A stretch of 64,000 bases of DNA from Pseudomonas fluorescens (lineage in GTDB: Bacteria; Pseudomonadota; Gammaproteobacteria; Pseudomonadales; Pseudomonadaceae), in the NCBI RefSeq assembly GCF_902497895.1, contig NZ_CABVHQ010000032.1, positions 1 through 64,000 on the forward strand. Reading direction: 5' to 3'. Shown in pieces: positions 14,307-22,638 of the stretch (positions are counted from its first letter, which is position 1; each line of letters begins with the position of its first letter). Below the pieces are notes generated by a model. It was not told the DNA's origin, did no database searches, and saw only the letters and a list, made by a program, of their open reading frames with translations. The translations under genes and the position numbers were made by a program.

Positions 14307-15920
14307 GTGAACGAATTCCCCGCAGACCCCATCGGGGCGGCCTGGTTAGCTACGACATTTGAAGTCTTGCCAATGGCGAGGCTATCGGTGCTGAGCCAGG
14401 TTGGAGGTCGGCGGTCGACCCAGGTCGAAGACGGATTTCGTCTGGAGACCTATACAGAGAATATGCGCCCCGATCCGGACTTCTTATCAAATCTGCAGTT
14501 CCACCTACGACATGAGGTGCCGAACCTTGAGTTCTTGATGCGACTTTTTACTAAAGTCGGCTCCGCATCAGTGCAGGGGTGGGTGAATGCCGAGCCCACC
14601 GGCCAGTACGCACGACGGGCGGCTTTCCTGTTCGAGTGGCTTACAGGCGATCAACTGCAGGTGCCAGAACGCATAGGTGGTAACTATGTGGACGCCATCA
14701 ACGCCAATGTAATGGTGGCCGCTTCATCTGATGAGGTGGTGAAGGTGCAGCGCTGGCGAGTGAATGACAATCTGCCGGGGACGAACTACTTCTGCCCAAC
14801 CGTCGTCAAGACGGATGCAGTCAAGGCAGCAGCCGACCTTGATGTTCCTCGACTCTTCGGCCAACTGACCGCGGAGTTTGGCGAAGCGCTTCTGCTCCGT
14901 GCCGCAGCATGGATGACGCTCAGGGAAAGCAAAGCCAGCTTCGCCATTGAGGGGGAGGCTGATCGTTCCACACGTATCCAGCGTTTCGCAGATGTCATGG
15001 CGCGACGCACCGGGCAGGGTGAATTGCCGCTCACCGATGCTGCGCTTGCTGAGATGCAAGAGGATATCCTGGGTGCAGTGACAACACTGACACGCTTGGG
15101 GATTCGTCAGTCCCCTGTGTTCGTTGGCGAGACGATGCGCTATCAGGAAATTGTCCATTACGTCGCTCCCCCGGAAAATGACCTGGAGCGGATGTTGGAT
15201 GGTATTCGCGTCTTTCTGAATCGTACCAAGGGCCAATCCCCTGTTATGCGTAGCGCCGTGGCAGCGTTTGCTTTTGTTTATATCCATCCCTTGGCTGATG
15301 GCAACGGTCGGGTACATCGCTTCCTGATCAACGATATTCTGCGTCGCGATGGAGCGATTCCAGATTCGGTGATTCTTCCCATTTCAGCCGTTATCACGGA
15401 CGACTCTGGGGAGAGGCGAGCTTATGACAGTGTTCTGGATCAGGTTTCAAAACCGCTCATGCAGGGCATACGTGACCAGGTAGCGTTCGCCAGCACTCGT
15501 ACACACTATCCTGACGGTGTTGTCTCGAATATTGAATTCACAGGCCAGGATCAGGCGCGCCCGGTATGGCGTTACCCGAATTTGGGGCCACACGTGGTTT
15601 TCATATCCAACGTCATTCGTCGCACAATCACCGAGCAGATGCGTGAGGAGTCGAGGTACTTGCGTAGCCACATCCAGGCCCGACAAGCCATCAAGGAGAT
15701 CGTTGAGATGCCAGACCAACAGGCGGATCGGCTCTTGCGCTCCATGGAGCAGAACAAGGGTGAACTCAGCAATGTGTTGGCAAAGGAAATGCCTGTACTC
15801 ACAAGGCCGGAAATCTGGGAGGCCATTACCAAAGCTGTGGCTCAGGCTGTACGTGAGGAAGAGCCGATAGACAGTAGCATGATCGATCGATATCACCCCA
15901 ATCAGCCAGTCGGTAGATGA
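14307..15920 (+). CDS. Fic-domain protein, probable AMP-transferase with in-cis inhibition
   Basis: A 537-residue Fic protein. The core motif is HPLADGNGRVHRF near residue 327 (catalytic His, nucleotide-binding GNGR). An inhibitory-type motif SFAIEG, matching [S/T]xxxE[G/N], lies near residue 211, N-terminal to the core, as in class II Fic enzymes, which keep themselves off and modify Ser/Thr/Tyr hydroxyls with AMP when released. The C-terminal 180 residues are helical and may bind a target or DNA. I place the start at GTG 14307: AAGGAG ends at 14299, giving 7 nt spacing, whereas the ATG two codons upstream (14301) would leave 1 nt. The gene sits alone in an AT-rich patch without a partner antitoxin. 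Target unknown. Confidence 0.85.
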   Translation: MNEFPADPIGAAWLATTFEVLPMARLSVLSQVGGRRSTQVEDGFRLETYTENMRPDPDFLSNLQFHLRHEVPNLEFLMRLFTKVGSASVQGWVNAEPTGQYARRAAFLFEWLTGDQLQVPERIGGNYVDAINANVMVAASSDEVVKVQRWRVNDNLPGTNYFCPTVVKTDAVKAAADLDVPRLFGQLTAEFGEALLLRAAAWMTLRESKASFAIEGEADRSTRIQRFADVMARRTGQGELPLTDAALAEMQEDILGAVTTLTRLGIRQSPVFVGETMRYQEIVHYVAPPENDLERMLDGIRVFLNRTKGQSPVMRSAVAAFAFVYIHPLADGNGRVHRFLINDILRRDGAIPDSVILPISAVITDDSGERRAYDSVLDQVSKPLMQGIRDQVAFASTRTHYPDGVVSNIEFTGQDQARPVWRYPNLGPHVVFISNVIRRTITEQMREESRYLRSHIQARQAIKEIVEMPDQQADRLLRSMEQNKGELSNVLAKEMPVLTRPEIWEAITKAVAQAVREEEPIDSSMIDRYHPNQPVGR

Positions 15921-16509
15921 CATTATTAGGCCAAGCCCTGAGCAGCACCTTATTGGCTGGCGCCGGGAATCGATTGCAAGGTTGATTGCCGAGACCTTGG
16001 CCGGTCGAGTTGCCAGGCCTGTAGAGTCCCATAAAAAAGGCGCCTTGCAGGGCGCCTTTAATGATTCGTGAGGAGTAGTCGCAGCGATTCTTTAGCACTG
16101 GTCATCACCGACCTTGGGTTCAGGATCCGATGAGCGGACTCATCGTCACTACTTCAGAGAGAGCCAGTTTCTCTGCTGCCGAAATTCTGGGGGAGCGTTA
16201 CTGGAGCCCATATCCAGAAATGCGCAATTGCAGTCCTCAGTGATTATTTTCGACCCGGTTGGGGAGAGTGTCAATCACCCAAAAATTTTCCAGTTTCCGG
16301 GGGCAGGGCCTGCGGAAGCGTTGAGTCAGGTGCAAAAAATTTGCCTGGGGGAAATAACGTTTCTCACCTTCGATACCCCCGCCCGCACTCATTACACCAC
16401 GTCACAAATGATGTTCTTTTGCCTGTCTTTATCCCTCCAGAACAACCTCCTACATTGACCTCCACTTACCTCCCCATCATCCCGAAGGGAAGGTCATTGG
16501 AGAGTTGTC
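15921..16509. other. Long gap between fic and the tautomerase fusion
   Basis: It holds a 9-bp hairpin (16036-16059) and otherwise no convincing gene. One 37-codon frame at 16130-16243 has a protein-like middle (SAAEILGERYWSPYPEMR) and could be a gene remnant, which would fit an insertion or deletion scar around fic. The promoter of the tautomerase fusion must lie in the right part. Confidence 0.4.
16036..16059. terminator. Hairpin, probable terminator
   Basis: AAAGGCGCC at 16036-16044 pairs perfectly with GGCGCCTTT at 16051-16059. The T run is better on the minus strand (six T) than on the plus strand (three T). It lies 115 nt after the fic stop. Confidence 0.6.
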
Positions 16510-17307
16510 ATGCCTTTCGTCAGCGTACGCATCACCCGCGATGGCGTTACCCCAGAGCAGAAAGCTCAGGTGATCGCTGAAATCACTGAAACTCTGGAAC
16601 GCGTCCTCAACAAACGCCCGGACCTGACCCATATCGTGATCGAAGAAGTCATGAGGCCGTCCGTCACCCTCGATTTCGTCTCCGATGTGGTGTGCCCTTG
16701 GTGCGCCCTGGGCGCGACGGCGCTGGAGCAAGCCATCGAGAATCTGGCCGATGAAATCTCGGTCGAGCTGACCTACAAACCTTTCGAGTTGAACCCGGAC
16801 ATGCCCGCCGAAGGCGAGAACGCGGTCGCGCACTTGATGCGCAAATACGCCCGCAGCGCCGAGGAAGTCGCCGCCGGCAAAGCGCTGCAGATCGCTCGCG
16901 GTCAGGCCATCGGGTTCCGTTTCGATCTGGACAAACGCAGCCACTTCTACAACACCTTTGATGCTCACCGTCTGTTGTTCTGGGCGTCGCAGGAAGGGCG
17001 GCAGATTGCGCTCAAGCGAGCCTTGCTGCGCGCTTATTTCGCCGACGGCCAGAACCCGAGCGATCACGAGACGCTGGTGCGTCTGGCCGGCGAAGCGGGG
17101 CTGGACAGGGCGCGCGCGAAGGAGGTGCTGACGTGCGGAGCGTTCGCCAACGAGGTGCGCGCCCTAGAAGTGTTTTACCGCGAGCGCGGTATCAATTCGG
17201 TACCGGCCATGATCCTCAACGGTCGTCACCTGGTGTCCGGTTCGCAATCGGTCGAGTACTACGAACAGATGTTGAGGCAAATGGCGCAAACCCCTGCCGA
17301 AGCCTGA
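16510..17307 (+). CDS. Tautomerase fused to FrnE/DsbA-family oxidoreductase
   Basis: The 265-residue frame joins two proteins. Residues 1-47 are a 4-oxalocrotonate-tautomerase-like subunit with the catalytic Pro after the start Met (MPFVSVRITRDGVTPEQKAQ) that stops short after HIVIEEV; stand-alone members usually go on for about 20 more residues. From residue 48 the sequence reads as a complete DsbA/FrnE-family thiol oxidoreductase with its own Met, the redox motif CPWC in VVCPWCALG and the cis-Pro loop INSVPAMIL. No signal peptide is present, so it acts in the cytoplasm. The likely origin is an in-frame deletion that removed the tautomerase tail and the spacer. GGAGAG precedes the start. An SDR gene follows after 42 nt. 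Confidence 0.8.
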   Translation: MPFVSVRITRDGVTPEQKAQVIAEITETLERVLNKRPDLTHIVIEEVMRPSVTLDFVSDVVCPWCALGATALEQAIENLADEISVELTYKPFELNPDMPAEGENAVAHLMRKYARSAEEVAAGKALQIARGQAIGFRFDLDKRSHFYNTFDAHRLLFWASQEGRQIALKRALLRAYFADGQNPSDHETLVRLAGEAGLDRARAKEVLTCGAFANEVRALEVFYRERGINSVPAMILNGRHLVSGSQSVEYYEQMLRQMAQTPAEA

Positions 17308-17349
17308 TTGAGCGCTTTTTCAAACCATCATTTTCAGTAGAGGTTCATC

Positions 17350-18060
17350 ATGAGCAATTCGAAAAAAGTCATTGTTATTACGGGTGCATCCCAAGGTCTC
17401 GGCGCAGGTATGGTCAAGGCCTTCCGTGATCTCGATTACCGGGTGGTTGCCACCTCGCGTTCGATCAAACCGTCCACCGACCCGGACATTCTCACCGTGG
17501 CTGGCGACATTGCCGACCCGGCGATCGCCCAGCGAGTTATCCGTGAAGCGATTGCACGTTTTGGCCGTATCGATACCCTGGTCAACAACGCCGGGATCTT
17601 CGTCGCCAAGCCGTTCACCAGCTATACCCACGAAGACTACGCCGCTGTGCTGTCGGTGAACCTGAATGGTTTCTTTTACATCACCCAACTCGCGATTACC
17701 GAGATGGAAAAACAGCGCAGCGGCCACGTCGTCAACATCACCACCAGCCTGGTGGACCACGCCATCGAAGGTGTGCCGTCGGTACTGGCGTCGTTGACCA
17801 AAGGTGGCCTCAACGCCGCGACCAAATCCCTGGCCATCGAGTACGCCAAGCGCGGCATCCGTGTGAACGCGGTTTCCCCCGGCATCATCAAAACCCCGAT
17901 GCACGGCGAAGAAACCCATGAAGCGCTGGGGAGTTTGCACCCGGTCGGGCACATGGGCGAGATCAGCGACGTCGCCCAGGCCGTCGTTTACCTGGACAGC
18001 GCCGGTTTTGTCACGGGTGAAATCCTCCACGTCGATGGTGGTCAGAGCGCCGGTCACTAA
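17350..18060 (+). CDS. SDR-family oxidoreductase without the usual catalytic Tyr
   Basis: A 236-residue classical-type short-chain dehydrogenase fold. The NAD(P) motif is TGASQGLG, the NNAG motif is LVNNAGIF, and VSPGIIKTPMH and DGGQ complete the pattern. In the catalytic region NITTS is followed by SVLASLTKGGL: the Lys is present but the position four residues before it, where YxxxK has Tyr, is Ala. The enzyme may therefore catalyse a different reaction, use another acid, or act as a binding protein. It follows the tautomerase-DsbA fusion after 42 nt and is closed by a strong terminator, so these two genes form an operon. Substrate unknown. Confidence 0.85.
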   Translation: MSNSKKVIVITGASQGLGAGMVKAFRDLDYRVVATSRSIKPSTDPDILTVAGDIADPAIAQRVIREAIARFGRIDTLVNNAGIFVAKPFTSYTHEDYAAVLSVNLNGFFYITQLAITEMEKQRSGHVVNITTSLVDHAIEGVPSVLASLTKGGLNAATKSLAIEYAKRGIRVNAVSPGIIKTPMHGEETHEALGSLHPVGHMGEISDVAQAVVYLDSAGFVTGEILHVDGGQSAGH

Positions 18061-18112
18061 GAACCGTACGCAGCGTCGTCGACAGACGCAGCCGATTTTG
18101 GCCGGTCTGGCT

Positions 18113-18146
18113 AAATGCCCGTATCTCAGGATACGGGCATTTTTGC
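18113..18146 (+). terminator. Rho-independent terminator of the SDR gene
   Basis: AAATGCCCGTATC at 18113-18125 pairs with GATACGGGCATTT at 18130-18142, followed by more T. A nearly identical hairpin stands at 22981. On the other strand it can also end the receptor gene that stops at 18179. Confidence 0.9.
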
Positions 18147-18178
18147 TTTCAGCTCGCTGGCGTTACACCTTCAGCGAC

Positions 18179-20629
18179 TTAGAAGTCCCACTTGGTGGTG
18201 AGCATCAGGTTGCGAGGCTCGCCGAAGAAGGTGGTGTCGAAGTTGCCCAGGCCGGTCAGGTACTGCTTGTCGAACACGTTGTTGGCGTTGGCGGTGAAGC
18301 TCAGGTGCTCGTTGTACTGATAACGGGTCATCAGGTCCACGAGGGTGTAGCCGCCTTGTTTGATCTGGGTGTAGTCGCCGACGGTAGGGCTGTAGATCTT
18401 GCCGTAGAAGGCGCTCTGCCAGCTGACGCCGCCACCGACGGTGACGTTGTCCAGGGCGCCGGGCAGGCGGTAAGTGGTGAACATGCGCACCACGTGTTCC
18501 GGCTTGCTGGTGGACAGCGGGTAACCGAAGATCCGTTGTTCGTTGGCGTCGCGGGTGCGGGCGTAGGTGTAGCCGGCGGAGAGGTTCCAGCCTTCTTGCA
18601 GTTCGCCGGCCAGTTCCAGTTCCACGCCTTTAGTGGTGGCGCCGTCGATGGCTTTGTAGATGCCTTCGTTGGTGATCGGATTGGTACCGATCGACTCGGC
18701 GACGTTGTCCTGCTCGATGCGGAAGAAGGCCAGGCTGGCGTTCAGCTTGCCATCCAGGTAGGCCGCTTTCAGGCCGGTCTCGTAGCTATCGCCTTCAACC
18801 GGGGCCAGGGTTGTGCCATCGGCGTCCTTGTAGATCTGTGGCTGGTAGATCGAGGTGTAGCTGGCATAGATCGAGTAGACATCGTTCAGGTCATAGACCA
18901 CACCGGCGTACGGTGTGACGACCCCATGTTCCTTGTAGCTGGCGTGGGTGTCGTCCAGGCCGGCGCTTGCGTCGTAGGTGTAGTCTTCGTTGTACTTGAA
19001 AGTGCTCAGACGGCTGCCGAGGATGAACGACAGGTCGTCGGTCGGACGCAAGCGTGTCGCCAGGTAAATACCGTTCTGGCTCTGGGTGCGTTCGTACTTG
19101 CCGTTTTTCGGGAAGTCCTGTTCGGGCAGGTCGCCGCTCCAGTCGTAAATACTGCCTGGCACCATGCTGAACGCGCTGGTGTCGAATGTCGCGCCAGTCT
19201 GGCGGGAGTGGGACGCCATGACCCCGGCCACCAGTTCATGTTCGCGACCGCCCAGGGTAAACGGACCGGAGACATTCACGTCGGCGGTGTCCTGGACGCG
19301 ATGGCCTTCCCAGCGCCCCCAAAACAGGAACATGCCTTCGCCGGTGGCCCGGTCCGGGTTGCCGCCGCTGGCCGAAGCCAGGCGCGTGTCGTGATCGGTG
19401 ATTTTTTCGTCGAGGCTGACCTTGAGTTTCCAGTCGTTGGCCAGCGCCTGTTCCAGCGAGGTGAAATAGGTGATGTCGTCGAAATCGCGACGGCTCCAGT
19501 CGGCACCCGGGTTGAAACTACGAGAAAAGTCGGTACGGCCGCCGTCAGAGAAGTAGGTCGGGTTACCGGTCCAGGACGTACCGCGCGGCGTCACACTTGA
19601 CTTGTCGATGCCGAAAGTCAGCAGGGTATCGGATGTCAGGTCGGCTTCCAGGATGCCGTAAAACAGGTCTTTCTTCTGACTGTAATGGTCCAGGTACGAA
19701 TTGCGGTCCTGGTAGGCGCCCACGAAGCGACCGCGCAAGGTGCCGGGGTCGTTCAGCGAGCCGGAGAGGTCGCCTTCGGTGCGGTAGTTGTCCCAGGAGC
19801 CGGCGGTGCCGCTGACCGATGCCTTGAATTCCTTGGTCGGCTTCTTGCGCACCAGATTGACGGTGGCGGACGGGTCGCCCGAGCCGGTCATCAGGCCGGT
19901 CGCGCCTTTGATGACTTCGATGCAATCCAGGGTGGCCGCGTCGACGTTGGTGGCCGCTTCACCGTAAACACCGTCGTAGATGCGATTGACCCCATCGTAC
20001 TGGTAGTTGGTGATGGCAAAGCCGCGGGTGGAAAACTCCATGCGGTCGCTGTCGTAAGCCTGTTGGGTGATGCCAGGGGTATTGCGCAACACATCGCCGA
20101 CGTCCGGTGCGCCTTGGTCGTCCATCTGCTGACGGGTAATCACCGTCACCGATTGCGGCGTTTCGCGAATCGACAAAGGCAGTTTGGTCGCCGTTTGCGT
20201 GGTACCCGTGGTGTACGAGCCAGTACCTTCGGTGGTTTCGCCCAGTTGTTTGCCATTAATGTTGGTCGCGCCCAACTCCAGCGTCCCGTTTTGCTCTGGC
20301 AGTTTTTCCAGCATCACGCTACCGCTGCCTGTGGCGCGCCAGGTCAAACCGCTGCCCTGGAGCATCTGTGCGAGAGCCGCTTCCGGTTCCTGGCGACCGC
20401 TGACACTGTGGCTCGATTTGCCCAACACCATGTTACCGTCATAGATCACTTGCAAACCGCTCTGCGCCGCCAGGCGATTGAGCGCGCTGCCCAACGGCTG
20501 AGCACTGATATCGAACTGCAGAGGTTCGGCCAATGCCAGCCCGGGAATCAAGGCCAACAGGAACGAGATTCGGCCCAGGGCCAAAGCCAGAGGTTTACGC
20601 TGAAAACCTGGGGGTAACGGACGGTGCAT
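18179..20629 (-). CDS. TonB-dependent siderophore receptor with FecR-signalling domain
   Basis: An 816-residue outer-membrane receptor. A signal peptide ends near GLALAEPLQ. The mature N-terminus is a secretin/TonB short domain (about residues 34-105, PLQFDISAQPLGSALNRLAA) used to signal to an anti-sigma factor. Then come the plug (SIRETPQSVTVITRQQMDDQ, with VLRNTPGI) and a 22-strand barrel ending in the terminal Phe of LTTKWDF. It imports a ferric siderophore and, when loaded, triggers FecR. The next two genes upstream on the same strand are FecR and FecI, the matching regulators. A possible Fur box lies at 20646. The ligand cannot be told from sequence; FpvA- and FoxA-like receptors share this layout. 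Confidence 0.92.
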   Translation of the reverse strand: MHRPLPPGFQRKPLALALGRISFLLALIPGLALAEPLQFDISAQPLGSALNRLAAQSGLQVIYDGNMVLGKSSHSVSGRQEPEAALAQMLQGSGLTWRATGSGSVMLEKLPEQNGTLELGATNINGKQLGETTEGTGSYTTGTTQTATKLPLSIRETPQSVTVITRQQMDDQGAPDVGDVLRNTPGITQQAYDSDRMEFSTRGFAITNYQYDGVNRIYDGVYGEAATNVDAATLDCIEVIKGATGLMTGSGDPSATVNLVRKKPTKEFKASVSGTAGSWDNYRTEGDLSGSLNDPGTLRGRFVGAYQDRNSYLDHYSQKKDLFYGILEADLTSDTLLTFGIDKSSVTPRGTSWTGNPTYFSDGGRTDFSRSFNPGADWSRRDFDDITYFTSLEQALANDWKLKVSLDEKITDHDTRLASASGGNPDRATGEGMFLFWGRWEGHRVQDTADVNVSGPFTLGGREHELVAGVMASHSRQTGATFDTSAFSMVPGSIYDWSGDLPEQDFPKNGKYERTQSQNGIYLATRLRPTDDLSFILGSRLSTFKYNEDYTYDASAGLDDTHASYKEHGVVTPYAGVVYDLNDVYSIYASYTSIYQPQIYKDADGTTLAPVEGDSYETGLKAAYLDGKLNASLAFFRIEQDNVAESIGTNPITNEGIYKAIDGATTKGVELELAGELQEGWNLSAGYTYARTRDANEQRIFGYPLSTSKPEHVVRMFTTYRLPGALDNVTVGGGVSWQSAFYGKIYSPTVGDYTQIKQGGYTLVDLMTRYQYNEHLSFTANANNVFDKQYLTGLGNFDTTFFGEPRNLMLTTKWDF

Positions 20630-20645
20630 CGGGGTTCCTCTCTAA

Positions 20646-20664
20646 TGAAATGCGAAGCATTATC
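20646..20664 (-). promoter_or_regulatory. Possible Fur box before the receptor gene
   Basis: The 19 bases match the Fur consensus GATAATGATAATCATTATC at 13 positions by my count. They lie 17-35 nt upstream of the receptor start, and a related sequence stands upstream of fecI at 22197. On the gene strand it reads GATAATGCTTCGCATTTCA. Confidence 0.45.
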
Positions 20665-20714
20665 GTTTTAGAGAAGAAAGACGTACGAGCCGCCCAGACC
20701 CGTAAAAAAATATG

Positions 20715-21665
20715 TCAGTCGCGAGGTTTGAGGACGATCAAATAGTCGGTATAGCGCTCGATCCTTAACGGGAACACCTGCTCCAGCGCGGCCAACCCTC
20801 CATCGAGGCGGTCGAGCCGCAAGGTGCCGCTGACCTTGAGATCACGCAGTCGGTCGTCGCTGATCAGGATGAAACCCGGACGATAACGCTCGATCTCTTT
20901 GAGTACTTGCGCCAAGGGCGTCAGCTCGAACACCAGTCGCCCGTGTTGCCAGGCCAGTGCCTTGTCGGTATCGACCCGATGTTTGGTGCCCATGCCATTG
21001 GCCTGCCGGGCGACCGCTTCCCCCGCTTGCAACACCACATTGGCTGACGCATCGCTGACCGCCACTCGGCCTCGGGCAACCGTGACATCCGCTTGCGCAC
21101 CTTGGCGGCGCACCGCGTAAACCGTCCCCAGCGCCGTGGCCCGCAGATCCCCCGCTTGCACACTGAACGGACGCCCAGGGTCATGGGCTACTTCGAACAG
21201 CGCTTCGCCTTTGCGCAGCACGACCTGCCGGCCGTTCGGTGTCAGCTGCACATCCAGCGCGGAATCCGAGTCGAGCGTGATCCGTGAACCATCGGCCAAC
21301 TGGAACTGTTTTTGTTCACCCAGAGCGGTACGGTAATCCGCATCCCAAGCGTTTTGCCGCACCAGCAACAGGCCCAGTCCCAGCACCAGCACCGCCGCGC
21401 TCGCCATCGCCCAGTGCCGGGTGAACGAACGCTTGGCGACCGGAACGGACAAGTACCCGCTCAGTTGCCACAATCGCCGGGCCTCGATGAAGGCTTCTTG
21501 ATGGGCCGGATCCTGCTCGCACCAGGCTCGCGCCGCGGCAATATCGGCGGGCAGCACATCGCCGGAGGTCAGGCGAATCACCCAGGCATGGGCAACGCGG
21601 TGAACATCGGGTTCAAGGGCATGGGTGAACGGGCGATCGTGCATAACGGTTAACGTTGCAGACAT
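20715..21665 (-). CDS. FecR-family anti-sigma factor
   Basis: A 316-residue inner-membrane regulator. The cytoplasmic N-terminus has the DUF4880 pattern AHAWVIRLTSGDV-AAARAWCEQDPAHQEAF that binds the sigma factor. A single membrane segment lies at about residues 87-104 (ASAAVLVLGLGLLLVRQ). The periplasmic FecR domain (TALGEQKQFQLADGSRITLD) and the C-terminal STN-like region contact the receptor. It relays the receptor's signal to the ECF sigma factor. Its ATG overlaps the end of the sigma gene by 16 nt; a second Met at residue 8 is also possible and no ribosome binding site decides. Confidence 0.92.
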   Translation of the reverse strand: MSATLTVMHDRPFTHALEPDVHRVAHAWVIRLTSGDVLPADIAAARAWCEQDPAHQEAFIEARRLWQLSGYLSVPVAKRSFTRHWAMASAAVLVLGLGLLLVRQNAWDADYRTALGEQKQFQLADGSRITLDSDSALDVQLTPNGRQVVLRKGEALFEVAHDPGRPFSVQAGDLRATALGTVYAVRRQGAQADVTVARGRVAVSDASANVVLQAGEAVARQANGMGTKHRVDTDKALAWQHGRLVFELTPLAQVLKEIERYRPGFILISDDRLRDLKVSGTLRLDRLDGGLAALEQVFPLRIERYTDYLIVLKPRD

Positions 21666-22156
21666 TGGCGAAGAAAGTCGAGAGCGATGGCCAATTGTTT
21701 TTCAACGGTGCTGACTGAGATACCTAGTTGCTCGGCCGTTTGCTTGTGGGGCATCCCTTGCAAACGGCACAGCAAAAATATCTGCTGACATTGCGCCGGC
21801 AGCTTTTGCACGGCGTCGGCCAGAGACGCCAGCTCGCGGTGAGCGGTGACCACTTCGAACAGCTCAGGGCTTTCGCCGGTGACCTCATAGAGATAGGCCA
21901 TGCCCTGATCATGCTGATCCCGCGTGCCACGGCTGCGGGCGTGATCGATGGCCAGGTTGCGGGCAATCCGGAAAATAAACCCACGCAAATTGAGCACCGG
22001 TTTGCGCGGCGGTTGGCGCAGCAAGCGCAAGTAGGTTTCCTGGGCCAGGTCGGCGGCGGTCTCAGTGTTTCTCAAATGTCGATACAAAAACGAGCGCAAC
22101 TCTCCCGCATGGGCCTTGAAGGCCAATTCCAGCTCTTCGGTGGTCATGCTCGACAT
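21650..22156 (-). CDS. FecI-type ECF sigma factor
   Basis: A 168-residue extracytoplasmic-function sigma factor. Region 2 is seen in LRSFLYRHLRNTETAADLAQETYLR and region 4 in LPAQCQQIFLLCRLQGMPHKQTAEQLGISVSTVEKQLA. With FecR and the receptor it makes the standard cell-surface signalling cassette for iron uptake: low iron lifts Fur repression of the sigma gene, and receptor occupancy frees it to transcribe the receptor. A Fur-box-like sequence lies about 41 nt upstream of the start. Confidence 0.93.
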   Translation of the reverse strand: MSSMTTEELELAFKAHAGELRSFLYRHLRNTETAADLAQETYLRLLRQPPRKPVLNLRGFIFRIARNLAIDHARSRGTRDQHDQGMAYLYEVTGESPELFEVVTAHRELASLADAVQKLPAQCQQIFLLCRLQGMPHKQTAEQLGISVSTVEKQLAIALDFLRQCLQR

Positions 22157-22196
22157 TCGGCACAGTCATGGGACGGGAAAGGTTGGAGACTTTAAA

Positions 22197-22215
22197 GATA
22201 ACGGTTCGCATTTAC
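22197..22215 (-). promoter_or_regulatory. Possible Fur box before fecI-type gene
   Basis: On the plus strand GATAACGGTTCGCATTTAC; the reverse complement matches the Fur consensus at 13 of 19 positions by my count. It is placed 41-59 nt upstream of the sigma-factor start, the usual zone for Fur repression. Confidence 0.5.
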
Positions 22216-22323
22216 AATGAGTGGGTGGCATTTATTTCTGGGGTTGATGCTTAGCAATCAGTTGCGCTTCTTTGGGTAGGCTTCTAGAATCGACATACGC
22301 CATTGACGCATAGCAGGGATTGC

Positions 22324-22638
22324 ATGATTTTCATCGAGACGCCAATTTTCACTGCTGATCTATCAAGTCATCTGGGCGATCACTAATACGGAGAAATGCA
22401 GCAGTACCTTGCCGAGCACCCAGAAGCAGGAGCGTTGATTGAAGGGACGGGCGGGTTGAGAAAAATCCGCTGGGCAGCGCATGGCAAGGGAAAGAGTGGT
22501 GGTGTACGAGTTATCTACTACCACGTGATCACTGCTTATCAGATACGTTTGCTGCTGATCTACCGCAAAGGTATCCAAGACACCCTCTCGGATAAAGAAA
22601 AAGCAGTTCTTTGTGCCATCAATAAAGGATGGAAATAA
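22324..22638 (+). pseudogene. RelE/HigB-like toxin gene interrupted by a nonsense codon
   Basis: Reading from ATG 22324 (AGGGAT just upstream) gives 20 residues of toxin-like sequence, MIFIETPIFTADLSSHLGDH, then TAA at 22384-22386, and the same frame goes on without shift for 84 codons (YGEMQQYLAEHPEAGALIEG to the TAA at 22636). The second part carries the RelE-superfamily core GLRKIRWAAHGKGKSGGVRV and YQIRLLLIYRKG. One base change to TAA explains the break. A restart at ATG 22396 is possible but would lack the first strand and helix. The following antitoxin gene overlaps its stop by one base. The toxin is probably inactive. Confidence 0.8.

Noticed and set aside
15826..16098. 90-codon minus-strand frame after fic
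   Set aside because: It runs over a hairpin and the 3' end of fic and shows no protein character.
16130..16243. 37-codon frame with protein-like sequence
   Set aside because: Too short and without a recognised family; kept only as a possible remnant in the gap description.
17918..19600. 560-codon frame antisense to the siderophore receptor
   Set aside because: Shadow frame running across a terminator and against a well-formed TonB receptor.
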